From positions 84,668-148,667 of the forward strand of contig CAZVPF010000005.1 of the NCBI GenBank assembly GCA_964628195.1: a stretch of DNA of 64,000 nucleotides, in the 5' to 3' direction. Shown piece by piece: positions 35,297 through 43,400 of the stretch. This stretch comes from CAZVPF01 sp964628195 (GTDB taxonomy: Bacteria > Planctomycetota > Phycisphaerae > Sedimentisphaerales > Anaerohalosphaeraceae). The notes beneath the pieces were generated by a model, which saw nothing but the letters and a program-made list of their open reading frames with translations, did no database searches and had not been told where the DNA came from. A program made the position numbers and the translations under genes. The first letter of the stretch is position 1; the number at the start of each line of letters is the position of its first letter.

Positions 35297-36427
35297 TTAT
35301 GAAAGCCTGTTGCGGTAGTCCTCGTAAGTGAATCGCCGCTGTATTTTGTACTGGTCCTTTTCGGGGTCGTATATAACGATGTCCGGCAGGTTGATGCCGT
35401 TGAACATGTTATTCTTTACCATTGTGTAATGTGCCATGTCCTCGAAGATCAGTTTGTCGCCGGGCTTTAGGGGCTTGTCGAAGGAGTACTCACCGATCAC
35501 GTCGCCTGCAAGACATGTCATGCCTGCGAGAATATAGCTGTTTTCGAGCGTTCCGGGTTTTTGCGAGCCGGGGATGTTGGGCCGGTAGGGCATTTCCAGT
35601 ACGTCCGGCATGTGTGCCGAGGCGGAGGTGTCGAGAACGGCGATATCCTTTTCGTTGTGAACGATGTCGAGAACAGTTGCAATAAGGAAACCGGTATTAA
35701 GGGCTATAGCCTCGCCGGGTTCGAGGTAGACTTCGACTTCATATTTCGATTTGAAACTGCTTATGGTTTGGCATAGCAGTTCTATGTCATAGTCGGCACG
35801 GGTGATGTGATGTCCGCCGCCGAAGTTGACCCACTCCATCGTATTGAGGTATTCGCCAAATTTTTCCTCGACTGCCTTTACGGTTCTTGCAAGTGCGTCG
35901 CTGTTAAGCTCGCAAAGCGTGTGGAAATGCAAACCCGTGATGCCGTCAAGCTGCGCGGGGTCGAAGTTCGCCTCGGTAATACCCAGCCGGGAAAATGGCC
36001 CGCAGGGGTCGTAGATCGCTGTCTCGACTTCCCGCTGTTCGGGGTTTATGCGCAGTCCGCACTTTATGCCGGCAGCAAGGGCCCTGTCCCTGAAAAGCCG
36101 CCACTGGCTGTGTGAGTTGAATACAATATGGTCGCTGTTTTCGATTAGCCTGTCGAACTGTTCCAGCCGATATGCAGGGCCGCAGGTATGCACCTGCCCG
36201 CTGAAAAACTCCCTTCCGAGCATCGCTTCAAACAGTCCGCTTGCCGATGCGCCGTCGAGGTATTCGTTAATAAGATCGAACACGCCCCACGCCGCGAAGC
36301 CTTTCAGGGCCAGAAGGATTTTACAGCCGGCTCTTTCCCGCACTCCGCGCAGCACCTTGAGGTTTTTTTCCAGCAGTCCCGTGTCGATCAAATAGCAAGG
36401 CGAGGGCAGTTTATCCAGTTCGTACAT
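35297..36427 (-). CDS. nspC: Carboxynorspermidine decarboxylase
   Basis: A 376-residue PLP enzyme of the alanine-racemase fold. The PLP lysine is in KILLALKGFAAW (about residues 36-47). LDGASASGLFEAMLGRE, the CGPAYR loop, LHFHTLCELN, GGGHHITRADYD and EPGEA are typical of NspC. It decarboxylates carboxynorspermidine or carboxyspermidine to make sym-norspermidine or spermidine. It overlaps the synthase stop by one base (TAATG), so the pair is co-translated. Confidence 0.93.
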   Translation of the reverse strand: MYELDKLPSPCYLIDTGLLEKNLKVLRGVRERAGCKILLALKGFAAWGVFDLINEYLDGASASGLFEAMLGREFFSGQVHTCGPAYRLEQFDRLIENSDHIVFNSHSQWRLFRDRALAAGIKCGLRINPEQREVETAIYDPCGPFSRLGITEANFDPAQLDGITGLHFHTLCELNSDALARTVKAVEEKFGEYLNTMEWVNFGGGHHITRADYDIELLCQTISSFKSKYEVEVYLEPGEAIALNTGFLIATVLDIVHNEKDIAVLDTSASAHMPDVLEMPYRPNIPGSQKPGTLENSYILAGMTCLAGDVIGEYSFDKPLKPGDKLIFEDMAHYTMVKNNMFNGINLPDIVIYDPEKDQYKIQRRFTYEDYRNRLS

Positions 36428-37602
36428 TAGAGCTTGATCTCCTTCCAGGGCAGACCATGAATGTTCAGCTTTTCCATGAAGGGGTCCGGGTCAAATTGTT
36501 CCATGTTAAAGACGCCCGGGCCTTTCCATTTGCCTGTCAGCATCATCATGGCCCCGATCATGGCCGGTACGCCGGTTGTATATGAGACCGCCTGTGAGCC
36601 GACTTCTTTGTAGCATTTGGCGTGGTCGCAAACGTTGTAGATCATCATTTTCTTCGTTTTTCCGTCCTTCACGCCCTCCATTACACAGCCGATACAGGTT
36701 TTGCCTTTATAGTTCTCGGCGAGGCTTGCCGGGTCGGGCAGAAGTTTTTTAAGGAACTGCAGCGGTATAACCTCCGTGCCGTTGTAGTCGACCGGTTCGA
36801 TGCCCGTCATACCGACGTTCTGCAGCACCCTGAGGTGGGTCAGGTACTCTTCGCCGAAGGTCATCCAGAACCGGATCCGCTTAAGGCCGTTTATGTGTTT
36901 TACCAGCGATTCCTCTTCCTCGTGGTAGAGCAGGTAAGCGGTTCGTACCCCGACTTCCGGGAAGTCGAAATCCATTTTTACCGACATCGGATCGATTTCT
37001 TTCCATTGCCCGTCTTCCCAGAACTTGCCTTTCTGGGTAATCTCTCGTATGTTGATCTCGGGGTTGAAGTTAGTCGCGAATGGGTGGCCGTGCGAACCGG
37101 CGTTGCAGTCAACGATATCGATGTAATGTATCTCGTCGAAGTGGTGTTTCAGGGCATAAGCGCAAAATACATTTGTAACGCCCGGGTCAAAACCGCTTCC
37201 GAGCAGGGCGGTTATACCTTTATCTTTAAAACAGTCATGATACTCCCATTGCCATTTGTATTCGAACTTTGCCTCGTCCGGCGGTTCGTAGTTGGCTGTG
37301 TCGAGATAATCAACCCCTGTTTCCAGTGCAGCGTCCATTATGGGCAGGTCCTGGTAGGGCAGTGCGACGTTAATAATAAGCTGCGGTTTGTGCTTTTTGA
37401 CAAGTGCGGCGACCTGGCCGGAGTCGTCGGCGTCGACCTGTTCGGTTACAATATTTGCACCAACTCCCGATGCTATCTGCTCACATTTGCCGAGGGTTCT
37501 GCTTGCAAGGACTATCTCGCTGAAGACTTCGGGGACCTGTGCGCATTTTTTCACCACCACATTTCCAACGCCGCCTGCCCCGATTATCAATACTTTGCTC
37601 AT
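36427..37602 (-). CDS. Carboxynorspermidine synthase (saccharopine-dehydrogenase family)
   Basis: A 391-residue NADPH-dependent enzyme. The nucleotide-binding start VLIIGAGGVGNVVVKKCAQ and VNVALPYQDLPIMDA are typical, followed by TGVPAMIGAMMMLTGKW and MEQFDPDPFMEKL at the end, which mark carboxynorspermidine/carboxyspermidine dehydrogenases rather than true saccharopine enzymes. It condenses aspartate semialdehyde with a diamine. Followed directly by nspC. It starts 127 bases after kdgK, so it could be transcribed with that run or on its own. Confidence 0.92.
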   Translation of the reverse strand: MSKVLIIGAGGVGNVVVKKCAQVPEVFSEIVLASRTLGKCEQIASGVGANIVTEQVDADDSGQVAALVKKHKPQLIINVALPYQDLPIMDAALETGVDYLDTANYEPPDEAKFEYKWQWEYHDCFKDKGITALLGSGFDPGVTNVFCAYALKHHFDEIHYIDIVDCNAGSHGHPFATNFNPEINIREITQKGKFWEDGQWKEIDPMSVKMDFDFPEVGVRTAYLLYHEEEESLVKHINGLKRIRFWMTFGEEYLTHLRVLQNVGMTGIEPVDYNGTEVIPLQFLKKLLPDPASLAENYKGKTCIGCVMEGVKDGKTKKMMIYNVCDHAKCYKEVGSQAVSYTTGVPAMIGAMMMLTGKWKGPGVFNMEQFDPDPFMEKLNIHGLPWKEIKL

Positions 37603-37729
37603 AGCTAAACCTCCCTGTCTGTAGGTTTATATATTATTTTGAAATATTTTAAACAAACCAACAGTATGCGTGATACTCAAAAGTTTGTCCAGAGTTTTTT
37701 AGATTCGGATAACCGACTGCGCTTGGTAA

Positions 37730-38830
37730 TTATCTATCTACCCTGGCGGTTCCGCCGGCCATTACCTTTTCGACTTCGGCCAGTGAAGCGGTTGTTGTGT
37801 CGCCGGGTGTGGTCATGGCAAGGGCTCCGTGGGCTGCGCCGCAGTTGACGGCGTGCTGAGGATCCTTTCCTTCCATGAGCCCATAGATAAGGCCCGAAGC
37901 AAAGCTGTCGCCGCCGCCTACGCGGTCGTATATCTCGAGGTTTTCCCGCAGCGTAGCTTCGTAAAGTTTGCCTTCGGTGTAGATGACTGCGCCCCAGTCG
38001 TTGACGCATGCGGTTTTTGCGTTTCTCAGGGTTGTGGCGACAACCTTGAAATTTGGATACTGTTTGACTGCCTGTTCGATCATTTTGCCGAAGTTGGTCG
38101 GGTCGAGTTTGGAGATGTGTTTGTCCATGCCCGGCACCTCGAAACCGAGACATGCGGTGAAGTCCTCTTCGTTGCCCATCATTACGTCAATAAGCGGGGC
38201 GATTTTGTGGTTGACTTCCTGTGCCTTTTTCTGCCCGCCGATAGACTTCCAGAGTGAAGGGCGGTAGTTGAGGTCATAGGAAACTGTGGTTCCGTATTTC
38301 TTGGCAGTTTGCACGGCTTCGATAACCACATCGGGGGTTGTCGCTGAAAGCGCGGCGAATATTCCGCCTGTGTGGAACCAGCGCACCCCGTCTTTGCCGA
38401 AGATTGTATCCCAGTCGATATCGCCTTTTTTTAACTGTGAAGCGGCGGAATGTCCCCTGTCACTGCATCCTTTTGCGGCGCGGACCCCGAAGCCTTTTTC
38501 GGTGAAGTTAAGGCCCACTCTTACATCCCTGCCTATGCCATCGAAAGGCACCCATTTGACGTATTCCATACTTACCCCGCCCTGGAATATCAGGTCCTCG
38601 AGCAGTCGGCCGACGGGGCAGTCAGGGATCGCCGTTACAACCGCGGCACGTTTTCCGAAGCAGCGTTTGAGACCCCGGGCGACGTTATACTCGCCGCCGC
38701 CTTCCCAGACCTTGAACTGACGTGTTGTGTGAATTCTTTCGAAGCCGGGGTCAAGGCGGAGCATTACCTCGCCGAGCGATAGTATGTCGTATTTGCATTT
38801 TGATGCAGGTTTAATATCCAGGCCAGCCAT
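37730..38830 (-). CDS. 2-keto-3-deoxygluconate kinase (PfkB family)
   Basis: A 366-residue sugar kinase. It shows the substrate glycine pair in KVWEGGGEYNVARGL, SYDLNYRPSLW and the ATP/catalytic motif DRVGGGDSFASGLIYG with the catalytic Asp. KDG kinases phosphorylate 2-keto-3-deoxygluconate to KDPG, the substrate of the aldolase just upstream. Its GGAGGT site is encoded within the last codons of the aldolase gene, one base before the ATG. Confidence 0.88.
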   Translation of the reverse strand: MAGLDIKPASKCKYDILSLGEVMLRLDPGFERIHTTRQFKVWEGGGEYNVARGLKRCFGKRAAVVTAIPDCPVGRLLEDLIFQGGVSMEYVKWVPFDGIGRDVRVGLNFTEKGFGVRAAKGCSDRGHSAASQLKKGDIDWDTIFGKDGVRWFHTGGIFAALSATTPDVVIEAVQTAKKYGTTVSYDLNYRPSLWKSIGGQKKAQEVNHKIAPLIDVMMGNEEDFTACLGFEVPGMDKHISKLDPTNFGKMIEQAVKQYPNFKVVATTLRNAKTACVNDWGAVIYTEGKLYEATLRENLEIYDRVGGGDSFASGLIYGLMEGKDPQHAVNCGAAHGALAMTTPGDTTTASLAEVEKVMAGGTARVDR

Positions 38831-38831
38831 T

Positions 38832-39509
38832 TTACTTACCTCCTTTTATTTCGTTAATGATAGAAATTGTTTCCTTGACTTTTGCGGTAATGCCGGACCA
38901 GTCTTTTGCGGCGACCAATTCCTTCGTTATCAGCTTCGAGCCCATTCCGGCACAGCATATACCTGCGCCGAACCACTCGCTGAGGCTTTCTCTGGTAGGG
39001 GAGACCCCGCCGGTGGGCATTATGTCCGTCCATGGGCAGGGGCCTTTGACAGATTTGACAAATCCCGGCCCGCCGACCTGTGAGCCCGGGAACACCTTTA
39101 CGATTTCGACGCCAAGCTCATGGGCCCTGTGAATTTCGGTTACGCTGCCGCAGCCGGGGCTGTAGGGGATTTTCCGCTTGTTACAGAGTTTTGCGGTTTC
39201 TTCATCGAGCAGCGGGCCGACGACAAAATCCGCACCGGCTGAGATGTACATCGCCGCTGTTGGCGCATCGCATATTGACCCGACGCCGAGTACTATGTCC
39301 GGCCTTTCGGCATCACGGTATTCGGTAAGTTTTGTGAATACATCGACAGCCCGGTCGCCGCGGTTTGTGAACTCGATGCACCCGGCCCCGCCGTCGGCAC
39401 AGGCGGTGACCACGTTTTTGGCGGTTTCGAAATCACCGTTGTAGAAAACCGGCACAACGCCGATACTTTTCATGAGTGTCAAAACTTCGAGTCTTGAATG
39501 CTTTGCCAT
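38832..39509 (-). CDS. eda: KDPG aldolase (2-dehydro-3-deoxyphosphogluconate aldolase)
   Basis: A 225-residue class I aldolase. The Glu in GCIEFTNRG, the Schiff-base lysine in VEIVKVFPGSQVGG, PGCGSVTEI and IMPTGGV are diagnostic. It splits KDPG into pyruvate and glyceraldehyde-3-phosphate. Some homologues also act on 2-keto-3-deoxy-6-phosphogalactonate. It is immediately before KDG kinase, completing the lower uronate route. Confidence 0.92.
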   Translation of the reverse strand: MAKHSRLEVLTLMKSIGVVPVFYNGDFETAKNVVTACADGGAGCIEFTNRGDRAVDVFTKLTEYRDAERPDIVLGVGSICDAPTAAMYISAGADFVVGPLLDEETAKLCNKRKIPYSPGCGSVTEIHRAHELGVEIVKVFPGSQVGGPGFVKSVKGPCPWTDIMPTGGVSPTRESLSEWFGAGICCAGMGSKLITKELVAAKDWSGITAKVKETISIINEIKGGK

Positions 39510-39523
39510 GTCAAGTTCCTTAA

Positions 39524-41554
39524 TTAAGCGTAAATATTTCCCTCTCTGTAATCAGTCCATGCTGGCTCGAAGGCCTTTCTGTCCTTCGGCTGGGGTCGGA
39601 TAGCAATCATATCGGATTTGAACAAATCTTCAACACTGCTGTCAAAAACAATACTCAGTATCTTTTGTCTCAACTGCTCGTTTTCAGGTTTGTACTTGAG
39701 CGTGTTCCCGGTGTCCGGTTCCTTTATATCGGGGTGTATTTCGGTGCCGTTGTCGTCGAGTACGAGGTGTGAACCCCGTGAACCGCTGCCTGCCTTTAAC
39801 AGTTCCACTATGGCTTTGAGGTAGCCGGCACCTGCAAGGGCGAGGTGTTGTGCCTGTACAGCAGTTACGAGGTCCCCGGGCTCGGTGATCTTCAACCCGT
39901 GTTTTTTGATTTTCTCGTACTGCTCAACGGCCTGTTTTAGAGCCATTTGGGCGTTTTGCAGTTTTCTTATATGCCCGCCGTGCAGAGTCATCCTTTGCTG
40001 GATTTCACTAATCGCACCTGCCGGTGTCTGCTTTGCCGAACCGCTGCTGAACAAGTTAATATTATTTATTACCTGTTCGATCTGGGAGTTGATTTTTTTT
40101 TCGTCAACCTGATAATCTTCGCTGCCGTATGCGTTGGCAATGTATTCGGCGGCCCTTTGAGCGCCGACCTGGCCGGCGTTAAGAGCGGACCCGCCCGGAC
40201 GCTTGACTCCGTGCGTGCCGGCCATCTCACCGATAACAAACGTGTGCTTTATGTTGGATTCCCACCATTTATTGACACTGAATCCGCCGTTGTTGTGCTG
40301 TGCACAAACCGCAATCTCCAGCGGTTCGGAATAAAGGTCGATATCGTTCTCCCTGTAGATATCGATAGCGGGGGGGTTCATGTGCTCGAGCCTTTCGATG
40401 GGCAGTTTCTGCATTGCACCGGTTGCTTTTAGGTACTCTATCGCCTCCTCTTCAAGGTCGTCGAGGCTGAATGGCTTCATGCCTTCACATTCGACAGGAT
40501 TATGCAAAAAGTCCATAAACACACGTCGTCCTTTCTGTGTTTCATTGAAGACGATGACGTCGATCAGGGATGACTGCAAATTTTCGATGCGCTGCGGGTC
40601 GAAGGGCCACTGGTAGCCCTTGAGAAAAATGTTCGTTGCCATTTTGCTCATTGTCGGGAAAAACGCGGTAAGGAATTCTTTTTCGTCCCGTCCGTTTTCG
40701 TCCGTACTGAATATCCGCGGTATGACCTGCATATAGGTTCCTGAAACGTTCCAGCGAAACTTCGTGCTGGCAAGTCCGAACTGAGACTCGGTAAGGTTCT
40801 CACCTGCAAGTCCTGCCTTGAACGCAATACCGTGCATGCCCGTCTGGCCGAGCGGGTAGACGCTGGTCTTATAAAGCGCTCCGGGCCCGCCAGCGGCAAG
40901 GACGAAATTTTCCGCAAGAAATACGTTGACGGTGATTTTGTTTTGGCTTATCTGCTTTTTATGTAATGTCACCAGTCCCGTGATGCGTTTGTTTTCGCCT
41001 GTTCCGTGGGTTAAAAATTCCACGGACTCGCGGTGGTCGAATATTTCTATCCCGTACCTGCGAACGGTCCTTTCGAGACATTGGCTCATGAATTTGCTCG
41101 TCTTCGGTCCTGCCGAGGTTGCACGTTCGTAGGGGTCGTGGTCGGTCTTGTAGCCTATGTAAGTGCCCAGGTGATTATGCGGGAAGGGCACGCCGGACTC
41201 GACGAGGTTATAAAACCCACGCAGCGAGCCGATGCCTTCGGCGAGAGCGAGGTCGCCGTGGCAGCATCCGCCGTCTGTAAGGCTCTTGGCGAAGCTTTCG
41301 GGGCTGTCCGCGACATCCGGGCTGGTGCCCATTTTGTAATAAGTCTGCTTGTCCGAGCCGCTCATTCGGGAGGCGCCAAGGGGCAGGCCGGCTGTGACTA
41401 CGGCGATCCGTTCGTTTGGATTTGTTATACCTTTCTGGTTCATGAACTCGTAAAGCTTTTTAGCGCAGTTCATGCCCGCGGCGCCTGAGCCGACGATAAC
41501 AGTGCCGAATTTATATATTGTTACATCCTGGTTTGCTATTTTTTTTGTTTCCAT
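39524..41554 (-). CDS. FAD-dependent oxidoreductase related to fumarate-reductase flavoproteins
   Basis: A 676-residue flavoprotein. The FAD-binding start is FGTVIVGSGAAGMNCAKKL; NFVLAAGGPGALYK and RPGGSALNAGQVGAQRAAEY fit the succinate dehydrogenase/fumarate reductase A family. No iron-sulfur or membrane-anchor subunit is encoded nearby, so it is not part of a respiratory complex here. It may be a soluble dehydrogenase for an intermediate of the surrounding pathway. GAGGG precedes the ATG. Confidence 0.82.
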   Translation of the reverse strand: METKKIANQDVTIYKFGTVIVGSGAAGMNCAKKLYEFMNQKGITNPNERIAVVTAGLPLGASRMSGSDKQTYYKMGTSPDVADSPESFAKSLTDGGCCHGDLALAEGIGSLRGFYNLVESGVPFPHNHLGTYIGYKTDHDPYERATSAGPKTSKFMSQCLERTVRRYGIEIFDHRESVEFLTHGTGENKRITGLVTLHKKQISQNKITVNVFLAENFVLAAGGPGALYKTSVYPLGQTGMHGIAFKAGLAGENLTESQFGLASTKFRWNVSGTYMQVIPRIFSTDENGRDEKEFLTAFFPTMSKMATNIFLKGYQWPFDPQRIENLQSSLIDVIVFNETQKGRRVFMDFLHNPVECEGMKPFSLDDLEEEAIEYLKATGAMQKLPIERLEHMNPPAIDIYRENDIDLYSEPLEIAVCAQHNNGGFSVNKWWESNIKHTFVIGEMAGTHGVKRPGGSALNAGQVGAQRAAEYIANAYGSEDYQVDEKKINSQIEQVINNINLFSSGSAKQTPAGAISEIQQRMTLHGGHIRKLQNAQMALKQAVEQYEKIKKHGLKITEPGDLVTAVQAQHLALAGAGYLKAIVELLKAGSGSRGSHLVLDDNGTEIHPDIKEPDTGNTLKYKPENEQLRQKILSIVFDSSVEDLFKSDMIAIRPQPKDRKAFEPAWTDYREGNIYA

Positions 41555-41569
41555 TGTGCCCTCGTCTAA

Positions 41570-42364
41570 TTAGAGTCTTCTAAGATGAAACCCGCCGTCT
41601 ACGTTAATTACCTGTCCCGTCGAAAAATCGAGCCTGCCCTCGGCAATCGCGCCGACCGCTTTAGCGATATCCTCGGGCTGTCCCCATCTTTTTATGGGCG
41701 TCAGGCCGTCGGCGATGAGTTTGTCGTACTTGTCCTTAACCACGCTTGTCATGTCTGTCATAATTATACCGGGGCGTATCTCGAATACACCGATACCGAA
41801 CTCGGCGAGCCGGTCGGCATAGAGCATCGTCATCATGCTTATGCCTGCTTTGCTGAGGCAGTATTCGCCTCTTGCCGGGCTGCTTGTATATGATGACATA
41901 CTTGCGGTGCTGCAAATTCTCGGCTGCCTGTCGGGGTCGGCTTTTAGCTGCTCTATCATCCAGTTCGCAACCGCCTGGGTAAGGAAGTAAGGACCCTTAA
42001 GGTTAATGTTCATAACCCGGTCGTAGCTTTCCTCGCCCGCCTCGAGGATGTCCGTCCTCTTTGACGGTGCGACACCTGCGTTATTTACAAGCATATCGCA
42101 TCTGCCGAATTTTTGCTTCGCTGTCTGCACAAGTTTTGCCCTGTCATCGGCGCTGCTTATATCGCCCCTGAGTATTTCACAATCCACCCCGTGACTTTGC
42201 ACCTGCCGGCTGGTCTCTTTTGCCGCGCTGTCGTCGGGCTTGCCGTCGCTGAAATCGAAATAGTTTATCAATACATCGTAACCCATTTCCGCTAATTCAA
42301 GGGCTATCGCTTTTCCTATACCTCTGCTTGCACCGGTAACTATTGCCGCTTTTTTTCCTGGCAT
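41570..42364 (-). CDS. Short-chain dehydrogenase/reductase
   Basis: A 264-residue SDR. The cofactor motif is VTGASRGIGKAIA, NNAGVAP follows, and the catalytic Ser-Tyr-Lys reads STASMSSYTSSPARGEYCLSK (Tyr in EYCLSK). INVDGGFHLRRL closes it. The start is the ATG at 42364, one base after the URO-D stop. In uronate pathways SDRs reduce DEH to KDG; that role here is a guess from the neighbouring kdgK and eda. Confidence 0.9.
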   Translation of the reverse strand: MPGKKAAIVTGASRGIGKAIALELAEMGYDVLINYFDFSDGKPDDSAAKETSRQVQSHGVDCEILRGDISSADDRAKLVQTAKQKFGRCDMLVNNAGVAPSKRTDILEAGEESYDRVMNINLKGPYFLTQAVANWMIEQLKADPDRQPRICSTASMSSYTSSPARGEYCLSKAGISMMTMLYADRLAEFGIGVFEIRPGIIMTDMTSVVKDKYDKLIADGLTPIKRWGQPEDIAKAVGAIAEGRLDFSTGQVINVDGGFHLRRL

Positions 42365-42365
42365 A

Positions 42366-43394
42366 TCAAACCTCACTGAAAAACTCTTCACATTTATTTT
42401 TGGTGTATATAACATTCTCTATCGGCGTGTTATAGGAAAGAACGCCTGTGCCGATAATTACAGATTTGTCAATGCGCGCTGTTTTGACCGTTTCTGTTAT
42501 CTGCTCGTCTAAATCGTCACTTTGACCCTGCTCAACAAGGCGGGGGTTTATGTTTCTCCTTATCAGCTGGTGGTCTCCTGTTTTGCCGAGTATCATTGCG
42601 GGTTCGGCACAGAAGTCGCTGAGGACAATCTCAAAGCCGGTCTCTATCATCATATTCGCTATCTCGTCGGTTCTGCCGCCGATGACGTATTCGGTAAACT
42701 CACAGCCGTGCTTCTTGTATTGTGTGTTGATGTGTTTCATTCTTTCGAGGAGATGGTCCTTATAATTTTCCGGAGATATCAGGGGGGGAGAGGCCTGCGA
42801 ATCAAAAAGGCAAACTCCCATGCCGCGTTTTATAAACTCCAGGCCGTATCTAAGCGAAATATCCGCACAATAGTCAATCAGCCTTGAAAAAGCCTGCGGA
42901 TTCATAACCATTTCCATAATAAGCTTCTCAATGCCGAACAGTTCCGCGGCGATAGAATAAGGCCCGCTGACCGCGCCCCTGACCGGCACCTGGTCGCCGA
43001 GCTTTTTGTTTACAGTCTCGGCAGCTTCAATTACCAGGGGCATTCTTCCTGCGTTTTCAGGGTCGATACGCGGCAGCTTTTCAACTTCGTCAAGGCTTTC
43101 GATCAGCCTGTCCTTGATAGAAGGCACGACGTCCGGTGAATCCGGGTAAACAACGACACCGCCGAGGGCTTGGGCCTCAATATTGTAAATATCCATCCCG
43201 ACTGTCAGCATGTCGGGTTTGTAGGTTTCGTACTCGGCAAAGACCGACTCGGCAAGCAGCCTTGCGTCTTGCGCGACCTCACTTATGCTTTTTTGGAGGA
43301 GTTTGGCCTTGTGCTCGTAAATTGCCGGGCAGAACAGGAATATGTCCCGGCTTTTGCCTGTTATTTTCTGCCTTAGTTTTTCGAGTGGCGTCAT
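42366..43394 (-). CDS. Uroporphyrinogen-decarboxylase/MtaA-like methyltransferase-fold protein
   Basis: A 342-residue URO-D-fold protein. FGIEKLIMEMVMNPQAFSRL, FIKRGMGVCLFDSQASPPLISP and TGVLSYNTPIENV correspond to conserved blocks of the family. In corrinoid methyltransferases a His-x-Cys zinc motif follows the core strand; here that place reads YVIGGRTDEI, with neither residue. The other genes of heme synthesis are absent, so it is not HemE. It sits 6 bases after the OYE fusion and 1 base before the SDR. Its role is unknown. Confidence 0.75.
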   Translation of the reverse strand: MTPLEKLRQKITGKSRDIFLFCPAIYEHKAKLLQKSISEVAQDARLLAESVFAEYETYKPDMLTVGMDIYNIEAQALGGVVVYPDSPDVVPSIKDRLIESLDEVEKLPRIDPENAGRMPLVIEAAETVNKKLGDQVPVRGAVSGPYSIAAELFGIEKLIMEMVMNPQAFSRLIDYCADISLRYGLEFIKRGMGVCLFDSQASPPLISPENYKDHLLERMKHINTQYKKHGCEFTEYVIGGRTDEIANMMIETGFEIVLSDFCAEPAMILGKTGDHQLIRRNINPRLVEQGQSDDLDEQITETVKTARIDKSVIIGTGVLSYNTPIENVIYTKNKCEEFFSEV

Positions 43395-43400
43395 GAGGGA

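Noticed and set aside
36622..37608. A 328-residue plus-strand ORF opposite carboxynorspermidine synthase
   Set aside because: The sense gene is conserved from end to end; the antisense frame is hydrophobic by chance and lacks motifs.
42366..43394. Calling the URO-D-like gene hemE
   Set aside because: The context has no heme genes and the residues differ at the key metal motif; a generic family call is safer.
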